Assembly: GCA_934643185.1 (NCBI GenBank)
Contig: CAKUBN010000003.1
Coordinates: 17,539-81,538, forward strand
Length of the DNA stretch: 64,000 nucleotides
Direction: 5' to 3'
Source: an uncultured Eubacteriales bacterium
GTDB taxonomy: Bacteria; Bacillota; Clostridia; Oscillospirales; Acutalibacteraceae
Positions 51,230-60,331 of this stretch are shown piece by piece (positions within the stretch are counted from its first letter, which is position 1; the number at the start of each line of letters is the position of its first letter). The position numbers were made by a program, and so were the translations under genes. The notes under the pieces were generated by a model. It was not told the origin of the DNA. It was given only the letters and a program-made list of their open reading frames with translations, and ran no database searches.

Positions 51230-53206
51230 TTAGTTATTCTTTTTCGTCGCTTCGGAAAGTTTTTCGTCCAGCACGCGGATGAGTGCCTTGCGCACATCGT
51301 TCGTGGTGCTGTTTTTAATCTGCGCGCCCGCCATGTTGAGGTGACCGCCGCCGCCGAATTCCTCCAGCAAAATCTGCACGTTCACGTCGCCGAGGCTTCG
51401 TGCCGAAATGGCAATCTCATTGCCCACGCGAAAAATGACGAACGATGCGCGCACGCCCTGAATGGACAGCAGCTCGTCCGCCGCCTGCGCCGCCGCAATG
51501 CGCACATTCGGGAATTCCCAGTTGGAACACGCAATGGCGCAGCCCTTGTAAACCTCCGCACCTGCCACAAGCTGAGAGCGCTCTTTATAGGTATCGAGCG
51601 AATTTGCAAACATCTTCTTCACTTCCACCGTGTCGGCGCCGCGGCGCTTTAAGTAGGCGGAAGCTTCAAATGTGCGCACGCCCGTCTTCAAAACGAAGTT
51701 TTTGGTGTCCAGCATAATGCCGGAAAGCAGCGCCGTCGCTTCTTTTTTATTGAGCGCGGAGCTGTTGATATACTGCACGAGCTCCGCCACCATTTCGGAA
51801 GCCGAGCTGGCATACGGCTCATGGTAAAAGATGATCGCGTTTTCAATGTGCGTCACCATCATGCGGTGGTGGTCGATGACGACCACGCGCGGAATGGCCT
51901 TTAAAACTTCTTGGCTCTCCACAAACGAGGTGGAATGTGTGTCCACCACAATGAGAAGCGAGCGCTGCGTGCAGCGGTCGAGCGCCTCCTGCGGGGTGAT
52001 GAACATGTTTTCATACTCCGGCTGGTGCTCAAACGCGTTGATAAGCGTCGTCGCCATAGAGCGGCCCTTGTCGATCACAATGCTTGCACGGCGGTCAAGG
52101 CCCTTCGTCACAGCCGCCCACATACCGACCGCCGCGCCCACGGCGTCAAGGTCGGAGTTCGTGTGCCCCATGATGAAAATATGGTCGCTCGATTTAATGT
52201 GGTCGGAAAGCGTCGCGGCAATAACGCGCGTGCGCACCTTGTCGCGCTTTTCAACACCCTTGGAGAGGCCGCCGAAGAACTCGTATGTACCGTCCTGCTG
52301 GTAGATGGCCACCTGGTCGCCGCCGCGGCCAAGCGCCATTTCCAGCGCCTGACGGGCATGCAGCTCGCTCTCCGTCGCCGTCACGCCGGCTCTGCCGATG
52401 CCGATGGAGATCGTCGCGGACATGTTGTTTTCGCCCTTTACGGCGCGCACGCTGTCCAGCACGGCAAAGCGCTTCGTCTTCGCCTCTTCAATGTGCTGGT
52501 CGTCCGTGATGAGCATGTAGCGCCCGTTCGTCATGCGGCGCAGAAAGCCCTCCATCGTGTCGATCGCCCAGCTTCTCAAGACAGACTCCACCTCGGACGT
52601 GATGCGGGAATCCTCACTGCCGGAAGAATCGCGCGTCAGCTCCTCGCGGTTATCAAACGAGATGACCGCAATGACCGTACGCTTTTCGCGGTAGTCGCGC
52701 TGGATCTGCTTATAATACGTGTCGTCCACAAAGTAAAGCACACTGCCGCTTTCGGTGCGCAGACCGTAAGCCGTAAATTCGCGGTCGCCGTAAGAAATGG
52801 AGGTGCCGCTTTCGGATAAGATCTGCCGCAGGGTCTTCGGGTAAATGTACGCCGCAATGTTGTCGCCGCAGCCCTCGCCGCTTTCGGTGAATAAGTCCCT
52901 GAAGCGCTCGTTCGACCAAACAATGTCTCCCGCAGAGCCCAGCACCACAAGGGGCAGCGCAAACTGCCCAAGGTCGCGCTGTTCGTCAGCAGAAAGCACC
53001 TTTCTCGCAGCCCTAAGCGCCGTGTACACATGCACGCGGTAATGCAGGTCGGTCATGATGACCGCCGCCAAAAACAGGCCGGAGACCGTGATCTCCACCG
53101 CAAACAGGATCTTATTCTGCGTATAGCTGAAGCACGCCATAATGAACATGACCGCCGCCATAACATAATAGACCGGCGAGGTCGTCCAGATGCGCCGCTT
53201 GTTCAT
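51230..53206 (-). CDS. gdpP: Cyclic-di-AMP phosphodiesterase GdpP
   Basis: A 658-residue membrane enzyme that hydrolyses c-di-AMP, controlling osmotic and cell-wall balance. Two N-terminal helices (about 10-52) are followed by a PAS-like domain, a degenerate GGDEF (about 170-300) and the DHH domain with IMGHTNSDLDAVGAAVG, VVVDTHSTS and VVVIDHHRMM. The DHHA1 end has EFGGGGHLNMAGAQI. AGGAG lies before the ATG. The order gdpP-rplI-dnaB is standard; rnj is 44 bases upstream. Confidence 0.95.
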   Translation of the reverse strand: MNKRRIWTTSPVYYVMAAVMFIMACFSYTQNKILFAVEITVSGLFLAAVIMTDLHYRVHVYTALRAARKVLSADEQRDLGQFALPLVVLGSAGDIVWSNERFRDLFTESGEGCGDNIAAYIYPKTLRQILSESGTSISYGDREFTAYGLRTESGSVLYFVDDTYYKQIQRDYREKRTVIAVISFDNREELTRDSSGSEDSRITSEVESVLRSWAIDTMEGFLRRMTNGRYMLITDDQHIEEAKTKRFAVLDSVRAVKGENNMSATISIGIGRAGVTATESELHARQALEMALGRGGDQVAIYQQDGTYEFFGGLSKGVEKRDKVRTRVIAATLSDHIKSSDHIFIMGHTNSDLDAVGAAVGMWAAVTKGLDRRASIVIDKGRSMATTLINAFEHQPEYENMFITPQEALDRCTQRSLLIVVDTHSTSFVESQEVLKAIPRVVVIDHHRMMVTHIENAIIFYHEPYASSASEMVAELVQYINSSALNKKEATALLSGIMLDTKNFVLKTGVRTFEASAYLKRRGADTVEVKKMFANSLDTYKERSQLVAGAEVYKGCAIACSNWEFPNVRIAAAQAADELLSIQGVRASFVIFRVGNEIAISARSLGDVNVQILLEEFGGGGHLNMAGAQIKNSTTNDVRKALIRVLDEKLSEATKKNN

Positions 53207-53250
53207 TTCCCGTCTCTCCTTCTGAGGGAACCCTCAAGAAACTAATCTCA

Positions 53251-55290
53251 TTAAACTTCCATGATGATCGGCAAGATCATCGGGCTGCGCTTTGTGCGGT
53301 TATATAACAGTCTGGAAAGGTTGTCGCGCACGCGCAGCTTAATGGCGCTCCACTCGCGCACGTTTTCGTCCGCGCACTGCTCAATGGTGCTGTTGACAAG
53401 CCGTCTCGCCTCGTCCATCAGCGCCTCGCTCTCGCGCACATACACAAATCCACGGGATACAATATCCGGACCGGAAACAACTCTGCCGGAGCCTGCCTCA
53501 ATCGTGCACACCGCAATGATGAGACCGTCCTCCGCAAGGTGCTTTCTGTCGCGCAACACAATGCTGCCGACGTCGCCCACGCCGAGGCCGTCCACCATAA
53601 CCGCGCCCGCCTGTACATCGGGCAGCTGTTTCATGTAGTCTTCATGAATCTCCACCACGCTGCCGACATCGCCGATGAAAATGTTCTCCGGCGGCATGCC
53701 CATGCTGACGGCCACGCCCGCATGCTTGCGCAGGTGCTTCTGCTCGCCGTGCACCGGGATGAAGTACTTCGGCTTCGTCAGCGCCTGAATAAGCTTCAGC
53801 TCTTCCTGACACGCGTGGCCGGAAACGTGCACCTCGTACATGGATTCGTACACCACATCGCAGCCGCGCTTTAAAAGCTCGTCTACAACGGTGCCGACCA
53901 TCTTTTCGTTGCCCGGAATGGGGCGCGCGGAAATGATGATCATGTCGTCCTCACCGACCGCGACCTGACGGTGGTCGGCAAACGCCATGCGGGTAAGCGC
54001 AGACATCGGCTCTCCCTGACTGCCCGTCGTGATGAGCACAATCTGCTCCTTCGTGTAACGGGAGATCATGTTGAGGTCGATGAGCAGACCGTCCGGCACT
54101 TTGAGATAACCGAGCTCGCTCGCAATGGACATGACGTTCACCATGCTTCTGCCGGAAAGCGCCACTTTTCTGCCGTACTTTTCCGCGCAGTTGATAATCT
54201 GCTGCACGCGGCTGATGTTCGACGCAAACGTCGCGATGATGAGTCGCTTTTTATTCGCTTCCGCGCGGGCAAAGAGTGCGTCAAACGTCGCGTTCACCTT
54301 CTGCTCCGTCTGTGTGTAGCCGGGGCGCTCTGCGTTCGTAGAGTCCGCCATCAGCAGCAAAACGCCCTCCTGACCGAGCTGCGCAAAGCGCGCAAGGTCG
54401 ATCATGCCGCCCTGCGTGGGGGTGAAATCGATCTTAAAGTCGCCCGTGTGGACAATGACGCCCGCAGGGGTGTGCAGCGCAAGACCCACAGCGTCGGAAA
54501 TGGAGTGGTTTACGTGGATAAGCTCCACGTCGAAGCAGCCGAGCTGAATGTGCGAGCCCGCCGTTGTGACGTTCAGCTTCACATAGCCGAGGTTGTGCTC
54601 TTTGAGCTTATTCGCAATCAGCGCCACCGTCAGCGCCGTGCCATACACCGGCACATTGATCTTTTTGAGCAAATACGGCAGGGAACCGATGTGGTCCTCA
54701 TGACCGTGCGTAATGACAATACCGCGGATGCGGTCCTTGTTTTTCTCAACAAATGTGAAATCCGGAATAACCGCGTCGATGCCGGGCATTTCCTCGTCCG
54801 GGAAGGCAAGGCCGCAGTCCACGATAATCATGTCGTTTTCGCACTCAAACAGCGTGAAGTTCTTGCCGATCTCATTTAAGCCGCCGAGGAAATACGCGCG
54901 CACAGAGGGCTTCTGCTTTGTGCGCCTGCCCCTGCCCTTGTTATTTTTCGTCTGCGTGCTTTTTGTTGTCTTAGCGGGTGCTTTTTCACCGTTTGGGGCC
55001 GATTTTACCGTTTTCGTCGTCTTTTTGTGTGCGTCCGTGTTTTGCGCGGTACGCGTGCGCTTCAGCTTCGTCTCTTTTGTTTCGCTCACGGTTTGCTGTG
55101 CCGCTTCTTCTTTTACCTGCGCGTTTTCCGTTCTGCGCGTTTTCTGGCGTCTCACCGGCTTTTCGATGGGGCCGGAAATCTTGCCGATGAAGCTTTCCCC
55201 TGCACCGCTGAGGGGCTGGTCCTGCTGCTTTGCAGGCGCGTCGCCGAGCGACGTTAATTTTGTCATTTTTCTTATTCTTTTTTCTGCCAA
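53251..55290 (-). CDS. rnj: Ribonuclease J with long basic N-terminal extension
   Basis: A 679-residue mRNA-decay and RNA-maturation nuclease of the beta-CASP family. The nuclease core starts at about residue 130 (VRAYFLGGLNEIGKN), with metal motif HGHEDH (195-200). The first 130 residues are a low-complexity Lys/Thr/Glu/Gln extension, absent from Bacillus RNase J, that could bind RNA or partners. The start is TTG at 55290, placed well after AAAGGAAGG; a downstream ATG eight codons later has no site. It leads the block through gdpP to ftsH. Confidence 0.93.
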   Translation of the reverse strand: MAEKRIRKMTKLTSLGDAPAKQQDQPLSGAGESFIGKISGPIEKPVRRQKTRRTENAQVKEEAAQQTVSETKETKLKRTRTAQNTDAHKKTTKTVKSAPNGEKAPAKTTKSTQTKNNKGRGRRTKQKPSVRAYFLGGLNEIGKNFTLFECENDMIIVDCGLAFPDEEMPGIDAVIPDFTFVEKNKDRIRGIVITHGHEDHIGSLPYLLKKINVPVYGTALTVALIANKLKEHNLGYVKLNVTTAGSHIQLGCFDVELIHVNHSISDAVGLALHTPAGVIVHTGDFKIDFTPTQGGMIDLARFAQLGQEGVLLLMADSTNAERPGYTQTEQKVNATFDALFARAEANKKRLIIATFASNISRVQQIINCAEKYGRKVALSGRSMVNVMSIASELGYLKVPDGLLIDLNMISRYTKEQIVLITTGSQGEPMSALTRMAFADHRQVAVGEDDMIIISARPIPGNEKMVGTVVDELLKRGCDVVYESMYEVHVSGHACQEELKLIQALTKPKYFIPVHGEQKHLRKHAGVAVSMGMPPENIFIGDVGSVVEIHEDYMKQLPDVQAGAVMVDGLGVGDVGSIVLRDRKHLAEDGLIIAVCTIEAGSGRVVSGPDIVSRGFVYVRESEALMDEARRLVNSTIEQCADENVREWSAIKLRVRDNLSRLLYNRTKRSPMILPIIMEV

Positions 55291-55574
55291 ATTGACCTTC
55301 CTTTCAAATAACACAGGCGCACTGTCGCAATTCACGCAAGAATAAGGTATACAAAAGCACCAACCGATGCTCTACGCAGTGCCGCCTTTCGGCATGAGCA
55401 GAATAAAACGCACGCAAGTCCGCGCCGCCTTCTGCTTTTCTTTCTTCTGTTTTTTCCGTTCAACACATGTAAATCAAAACACCGCAGCGTTTTTTTCATT
55501 ATCCGTTACACGTACCGTTTACGTGCAAAGTGTCAGCCGTTCACGCATGCGAAAAATACCCGCACACAAAAAGA
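55291..55574 (-). promoter_or_regulatory. Long rnj leader (no gene)
   Basis: About 285 bases separate the rnj promoter from its start. The leader is AT- and pyrimidine-biased with only small hairpins, for example TGCCG-x-CGGCA near 55380. No open frame or known RNA is seen. Such leaders often mediate self-control by RNase J, but there is no direct sign here. Confidence 0.4.
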
Positions 55575-55581
55575 TAATTCT

Positions 55582-55610
55582 ATTTTACGCTATTCTCCCC
55601 GTGCTGTCAA
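55582..55610 (-). promoter_or_regulatory. Sigma-A promoter of the rnj operon
   Basis: On the minus strand TTGACA, a 17-base spacer and TAAAAT. Confidence 0.8.
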
Positions 55611-55809
55611 GCCGCGTGCCGTTTCGCTCTGTACGGAGTTTGGGCACACCGCAGAGGTTCTATTCCCATATTCTCCCGATTTTTTGTGTTCTGTACGCCG
55701 GTTTTCAAAAAACGGCCGCCGTTTTCTTCCATTTTGTACGGAAAACTCTCGTTCGGGGCCTTTATTTCCTGCTTTTTCAGAAAAATTTTGACTTTCTGGA
55801 ATTTCCCTA

Positions 55810-55838
55810 TTGAAAAGTATACCAATTTGGTGTATATT
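55810..55838 (+). promoter_or_regulatory. Sigma-A promoter of iscS-iscU
   Basis: TTGAAA, a 17-base spacer and TATATT. The spacer is filled by an operator-like dyad. The 55611-55809 stretch upstream is non-coding and shows nothing further. Confidence 0.65.
55818..55836. promoter_or_regulatory. Operator-like dyad in the iscS promoter
   Basis: TATACCAATTTGGTGTATA is an inverted repeat (TATACCAA against TTGG-x-TATA) lying between the -35 and -10 boxes, as expected for an Rrf2/IscR- or CymR-type repressor site. No such regulator gene is in the window. Confidence 0.5.
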
Positions 55839-55939
55839 TATCTCGCTGAGGAAAGAATATGCGTATCCCGACCGATCGACCCCAAATGCGTTTTCTGTTC
55901 CCTCACAAAAAACACTATCCGAAAGGTACTGATAAAGCT

Positions 55940-57139
55940 ATGGAAAACAACGGCAAGAAGATCATCTATGCGGACAACGCCGCTACCACTGCCGTCTCCC
56001 CTGCGGTGCTTGAGGCTATGCTGCCGTACTACACCGAATGCTACGGCAACCCGTCAAGCCTGTATGCGCTCGGCACGGCTGCAAAAAAGCCGCTTGAGGA
56101 AGCACGTGCAAAAGTAGCAAAATGTCTCGGTGCAGAGCCGAATGAGATCTACTTCACAAGCTGCGGCAGCGAAAGTGACAACTGGGCCATTAAGGGCGCA
56201 GCGCACAAGATGCTGAAAAAGGGCAAAAACCACATCATCACAAGCAAGTTTGAGCACCACGCGGTGCTGCACACCTGCGCAGCGCTCGAAAAAGAGGGCT
56301 TTGAGGTCACGTACCTCGACGTGCATGAAAACGGCATCGTCGTCCCGGAAGAGCTCGAGGCCGCCATCACCGATAAGACCGGTCTTGTCACCATCATGTA
56401 TGCCAATAACGAGATCGGCACCATCCAGCCCATCCCGGAGATTGGCGAAATCTGCAAAAAGCATGGCGTTTGGTTCCATACCGACGCCGTACAGGCTGTC
56501 GGCAATGTGCCGATCAACGTAAAAGAGCAGAACATTGACATGCTGTCCCTCAGCGGCCACAAGTTCCACGGCCCGAAGGGCGTCGGCGTGCTGTATATCA
56601 AGAAGGGCATCATCCTGCCGAACCTCATCGATGGCGGTGCACAGGAGCGCGGCCGCCGCGCCGGCACCGAAAACGTTGCAAGCATCGTCGGCCTCAGCGT
56701 TGCGCTCGAGAACGCCATCAATACGATGGACGAAAAGAACGCAAAGCTGCGCCGCATGCAGGATAAGCTCATCACGGAGCTTTCAAAGATTGACCGCAGT
56801 CATTTGAACGGCGACCGCTACCACCGTCTGCCGGGCAACGTGAACTTCTCCTTCGAAGGCGTTGAGGGCGAATCCATGCTGCTGATGCTCGACCTTAAGG
56901 GTGTCTGCGCTTCTTCCGGCAGCGCCTGCACCAGCGGTTCTCTCGACCCGAGCCATGTGCTGCTTGCCATCGGCCTTAAGCACGAGGTTGCCCACGGTTC
57001 CCTGCGTCTCAGCTTCAGCGACGTGAACGACGAGAGCGACGCCGATTACATCATCGAGGTGCTCCCGAAGATCATCGACCGTCTGCGCGCCATGAGTCCG
57101 CTGTGGGATGCGATCATCCACGGCCGCACGATCTCTTAA
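55940..57139 (+). CDS. iscS: Cysteine desulfurase (IscS/NifS)
   Basis: A 399-residue PLP enzyme that takes sulfur from cysteine for iron-sulfur clusters. It opens IIYADNAATTAVS, has the PLP Lys208 in SLSGHKFHGPKGVG and the catalytic Cys330 in ASSGSACTSGSLDPSHVLLAIG. The ATG at 55940 matches the family start, but its AAAGG is 12 bases away. An in-frame ATG at 55859, with GAGG seven bases before it, would add a 27-residue N-terminal extension. iscU follows 45 bases later. Confidence 0.95.
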   Translation: MENNGKKIIYADNAATTAVSPAVLEAMLPYYTECYGNPSSLYALGTAAKKPLEEARAKVAKCLGAEPNEIYFTSCGSESDNWAIKGAAHKMLKKGKNHIITSKFEHHAVLHTCAALEKEGFEVTYLDVHENGIVVPEELEAAITDKTGLVTIMYANNEIGTIQPIPEIGEICKKHGVWFHTDAVQAVGNVPINVKEQNIDMLSLSGHKFHGPKGVGVLYIKKGIILPNLIDGGAQERGRRAGTENVASIVGLSVALENAINTMDEKNAKLRRMQDKLITELSKIDRSHLNGDRYHRLPGNVNFSFEGVEGESMLLMLDLKGVCASSGSACTSGSLDPSHVLLAIGLKHEVAHGSLRLSFSDVNDESDADYIIEVLPKIIDRLRAMSPLWDAIIHGRTIS

Positions 57140-57184
57140 TTTTAAAATAACTCGGTACGAATGTACGAAAGGAAATGAAACAAT

Positions 57185-57634
57185 ATGGCATACAGTGCAA
57201 AAGTAATGGAACACTTCTCCAACCCGCACAACGTTGGCGAGATCAAAGACGCAGACGGCGTCGGTGAAGTTGGTAACCCGAAGTGCGGCGACATCATGCG
57301 CATGTACATCAAGGTCGATAACGACGTCATCACAGACGTTAAGTTCATGACCTTCGGCTGCGGCGCGGCAATCGCGACGAGCAGCATGGCGACCGACCTT
57401 GTAAAGGGCAAGACGATCCCGGAGGCTCTGAAGCTGACGAACAAGGCCGTCATGGAAGCGCTCGACGGTCTCCCGGCGATCAAAGTCCACTGCTCCGTTC
57501 TGGCTGAGCAGGCCATCAAGGCAGCGGTTTCCGATTACTACCGCCGCCGCGGCATCGACCCCACCCCCATCGTGGGCGAGATCAAGGATGCCGACGAAGC
57601 ACACGAGCACGGCGTCTCCGAAGAAGACGAATAA
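57185..57634 (+). CDS. iscU: Iron-sulfur cluster scaffold IscU/NifU
   Basis: A 149-residue scaffold on which clusters are built with IscS. The three cluster cysteines are Cys34 (GNPKCGD), Cys59 (FGCGAAIATSS) and Cys103 (KVHCSVLAEQA), with Asp36 beside the first. An acidic C-terminal tail ends the protein. AAGGA precedes the ATG. It closes the two-gene operon; no iscR or trmU is adjacent. Confidence 0.96.
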   Translation: MAYSAKVMEHFSNPHNVGEIKDADGVGEVGNPKCGDIMRMYIKVDNDVITDVKFMTFGCGAAIATSSMATDLVKGKTIPEALKLTNKAVMEALDGLPAIKVHCSVLAEQAIKAAVSDYYRRRGIDPTPIVGEIKDADEAHEHGVSEEDE

Positions 57635-57646
57635 GTTAAGATAACG

Positions 57647-57684
57647 AAATCTCCTGCCTCTTTCGGGAAGCAGGAGATTTTTTT
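57647..57684 (+). terminator. Rho-independent terminator of iscS-iscU
   Basis: AAATCTCCTGC pairs perfectly with GCAGGAGATTT, followed by T to make a run of seven. Confidence 0.9.
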
Positions 57685-57850
57685 ATGCTTTGTTTTTCTG
57701 TTCCGGTTTCGCACAGCCGCCGGCGCAGTGGGCGCAGTCCCCGCCGCAGCCGCCGGTCTTTCCGTTTTTGATCGCCCGCACGGCGAAAATCACCGCCAGA
57801 ACGAGCAAAAGGAGCACGAGCGCCGTGCCTATGTTTAGGTTCTCTATCAT
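57683..57850 (-). CDS. FeoB-associated Cys-rich membrane protein
   Basis: A 55-residue protein with one membrane helix (LNIGTALVLLLLVLAVIFAV) and a Gly/Cys-rich tail (GGCGGDCAHCAGGC). This is the typical FeoB-associated partner (PF12669) of Clostridia, thought to help iron uptake. Its ATG overlaps the feoB stop (ATGA); the long upstream frame extension is inside feoB. A very short gene, but clear from context and composition. Confidence 0.88.
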   Translation of the reverse strand: MIENLNIGTALVLLLLVLAVIFAVRAIKNGKTGGCGGDCAHCAGGCAKPEQKNKA

Positions 57851-60189
57851 ATAAACAGCGACCCCATGCCGTACACAAGCCCCGCCATCAGCCACGCGAT
57901 GACGCCCTGGCCAACAACAACGCCCGCCGCCCACTTGCCGCCAAGCTCACGCTTTACGGAAGCAATGGCCGCCACGCACGGCGTATACAGCAGGCAGAAT
58001 ATGAGCAGGCTCACCGCAGAAAGCGGCGTCAGCAGCGTTGTAAGCGCCGCAGAGGAGCCGAACAGCACCGTCATCGTGGAGACAACGCTCTCCTTCGCCA
58101 TAAAGCCCGTGATGAGCGCCGTAGAGATACGCCAGTCGCCAAAGCCGAGCGGCGCGAAAATCGGCGCGATCCACCCGGCAACGACCGCCAAAATGCTGTC
58201 CTTGGAATCGGAAACCGTGTTAAACCGCAGGTCAAACGTCTGCAGAAACCAGATGATGATGGTCGCGACAAAAATGACCGTGAACGCGCGCTGCAAAAAG
58301 TCCTTCGCCTTTTCCCACAAAAGCTGCGTCACGTTTTTCGCGCCCGGCATGCGGTAGTTCGGCAGCTCCATGACAAACGGCACGGCCTCGCCCTTAAACA
58401 TGGTGCCGCGCATCAGCAGCGCCATCAAAATGCCGACCAAAATGCCGGTAAAATACAAAATGACCATCACAAGCGCGCCTTTGCCCGGGAAGAACGCCGC
58501 CGCAAAAAAGCTGTAGATCGGCAGTTTTGCAGAGCAGCTCATAAACGGCGTGAGCAGAATCGTCATTTTGCGGTCGCGCTCGGAGGGCAGCGTGCGGCTC
58601 GCCATCACGCCCGGCACGGTGCAGCCAAAGCCGATGAGCATCGGCACCACGCTGCGGCCGGAAAGGCCGATTTTACGCAGCAGTTTATCCATCACAAACG
58701 CCACGCGCGCCATGTAGCCGCTGTCCTCCAGCATAGAAAGGAAGAAAAACAGCGTCACAATCACCGGCAGAAAGCCCAAAACACTGCCGACGCCGGTGAA
58801 AATACCATCGATCACAAGTGAGTGCAAAACGGGGTTCACGTTCGCCGCCGTCATGCCGCGGTCGACCATATCCGTCAGCGCGCCGATGCCCCTGTCGAGC
58901 AACTCCGATAAAAACGCGCCGATGACGTTGAACGTCAGCCAGAACACCAGCCCCATAATGCCGATAAACGCCGGTATCGCCGTGTATTTGCCGGTCAAAA
59001 TGCGGTCTATCGCCACGCTTCTTGCATGCTCGCGGCTTTCCTTCGGCTTTACGACCGTCGCGCTGCACACCTTTTGAATGAAGCCAAAGCGCATGTCGGC
59101 AATGGCGGCGGCGCGGTCGAGCCCGCGCTCCTTTTCCATCTGCTCGATGATGTGCTCCAGCATCTCCTTTTCGTTCTGGTCAAGGTTCAAGCGTTCCAGC
59201 ACGCGCGCGTCGCCCTCGGCAAGCTTGCTCGCCGCAAAGCGCACCGGTATGCCCGCATCGTGCGCATGGTCTTCAATGAGGCTCATAATGCCGTGCAGGC
59301 AGCGGTGCACCGCGCCGTTGTGGTCGTTCACATCGCAGAAATCCTGCCGCCCGGGCGCTTCCTGGTACTTTGCCACGTGCATGGCGTGGTCGATCAGCTC
59401 GCTGATGCCCTCGTTTTTCGCGGCGGAGATCGGCACCACCGGGATGCCGAGCATCTCCTCCATCTCGTTCACGCGCACAGAGCCACCGTTTTGCCGCACC
59501 TCGTCCATCATGTTGAGCGCCAGCACCATCGGCACATTCAGCTCCATCAGCTGCATCGTCAGGTACAAATTGCGCTCTATGTTCGTCGCGTCCACAATGT
59601 TGATGATGCCGCGCGGGTGCTCATCCAACACAAAGCGCCGCGTAACAAGCTCCTCGCTCGAGTACGGCGACATGGAGTAAATGCCCGGCAGGTCGGTGAC
59701 GAGCGTGTTTTCCGTGCCGCGTATCGCGCCGTCCTTGCGGTCTACCGTCACGCCCGGAAAGTTGCCCACGTGCTGGTTAGAGCCCGTCAGCTGATTAAAC
59801 AGCGTCGTTTTGCCGCAGTTCTGGTTGCCGGCAAGCGCAAAGGTCAGCGTTTCGCTCGGCGGCAGCGGCTCGCCGGTCTGCACGTGGTACTTGCCGCCTT
59901 CACCGAGGCCCGGGTGCGAAATGGGCCGCTGCCCGTGCACCGGTGTCGGCTCCGTCACCGTGTCGCGTATTTTGTCGATCTCTATTTTCTCCGCATCGGC
60001 AAGGCGCAGCGTCAGCTCATAACCGTGTATGCGCACCTCAAGCGGGTCGCCCATCGGTGCAAACTTCACCATCGTGACGTCCGCTTTCGGGATCAGGCCC
60101 ATATCCAGAAAATGCTGGCGCAGCGCGCCCTCGCCGCCAACGGTCGTCACCGTCGCCGTTTTGCCGATCGGCAGGTCCTTCAGTGTCAT
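57847..60189 (-). CDS. feoB: Ferrous iron transporter, FeoA-FeoB fusion
   Basis: A 780-residue membrane transporter for Fe2+. Residues 1-75 are a FeoA SH3-like domain (LKDLPIGKTATVTTV...HGYELTLRLADAEKI), then a linker, then the FeoB G domain with GNQNCGKT (121-128), NMMDE and the following helical domain, and a permease part with the Gate motifs from about residue 410. Fusion of FeoA to FeoB is seen only in some Clostridia. The ATG at 60189 is seven bases after GGGGG; an ATG six bases earlier touches that site. Confidence 0.95.
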   Translation of the reverse strand: MTLKDLPIGKTATVTTVGGEGALRQHFLDMGLIPKADVTMVKFAPMGDPLEVRIHGYELTLRLADAEKIEIDKIRDTVTEPTPVHGQRPISHPGLGEGGKYHVQTGEPLPPSETLTFALAGNQNCGKTTLFNQLTGSNQHVGNFPGVTVDRKDGAIRGTENTLVTDLPGIYSMSPYSSEELVTRRFVLDEHPRGIINIVDATNIERNLYLTMQLMELNVPMVLALNMMDEVRQNGGSVRVNEMEEMLGIPVVPISAAKNEGISELIDHAMHVAKYQEAPGRQDFCDVNDHNGAVHRCLHGIMSLIEDHAHDAGIPVRFAASKLAEGDARVLERLNLDQNEKEMLEHIIEQMEKERGLDRAAAIADMRFGFIQKVCSATVVKPKESREHARSVAIDRILTGKYTAIPAFIGIMGLVFWLTFNVIGAFLSELLDRGIGALTDMVDRGMTAANVNPVLHSLVIDGIFTGVGSVLGFLPVIVTLFFFLSMLEDSGYMARVAFVMDKLLRKIGLSGRSVVPMLIGFGCTVPGVMASRTLPSERDRKMTILLTPFMSCSAKLPIYSFFAAAFFPGKGALVMVILYFTGILVGILMALLMRGTMFKGEAVPFVMELPNYRMPGAKNVTQLLWEKAKDFLQRAFTVIFVATIIIWFLQTFDLRFNTVSDSKDSILAVVAGWIAPIFAPLGFGDWRISTALITGFMAKESVVSTMTVLFGSSAALTTLLTPLSAVSLLIFCLLYTPCVAAIASVKRELGGKWAAGVVVGQGVIAWLMAGLVYGMGSLFI

Positions 60190-60214
60190 GCTCATGCCCC
60201 CTTTTCATCCCAAT

Positions 60215-60231
60215 TAGACATTTTAAGTCTA
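60215..60231. promoter_or_regulatory. Operator-like dyad over the feoB start region
   Basis: TAGAC-ATTTTAA-GTCTA is a 17-base dyad overlapping the -10 box and expected start, in the position of a DtxR/MntR- or Fur-type iron repressor site. Confidence 0.5.
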
Positions 60232-60254
60232 TTATGTTACTCGGAATTTGTCAA
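60226..60254 (-). promoter_or_regulatory. Sigma-A promoter of the feo operon
   Basis: On the minus strand TTGACA, a 17-base spacer and TAGACT. Confidence 0.65.
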
Positions 60255-60266
60255 GGGGATTTGAAC

Positions 60267-60315
60267 GCAAAAACACGCTTATACCTGCGGTTTCTTGCAG
60301 ATAAAGCGTGCTTTT
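60267..60315. terminator. Rho-independent terminator of glycosidase gene
   Basis: CACGCTTTAT-x-TGC pairs with GCA-x-GTATAAGCGTG (one bulge) and is followed by five T on the minus strand. Confidence 0.75.
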
Positions 60316-60331
60316 ATGCTCTATTTTGCTG

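Noticed and set aside
59026..60264. A 412-codon plus-strand open frame over feoB
   Set aside because: Shadow of feoB with the same Arg/His/Ala bias and no initiation signal.
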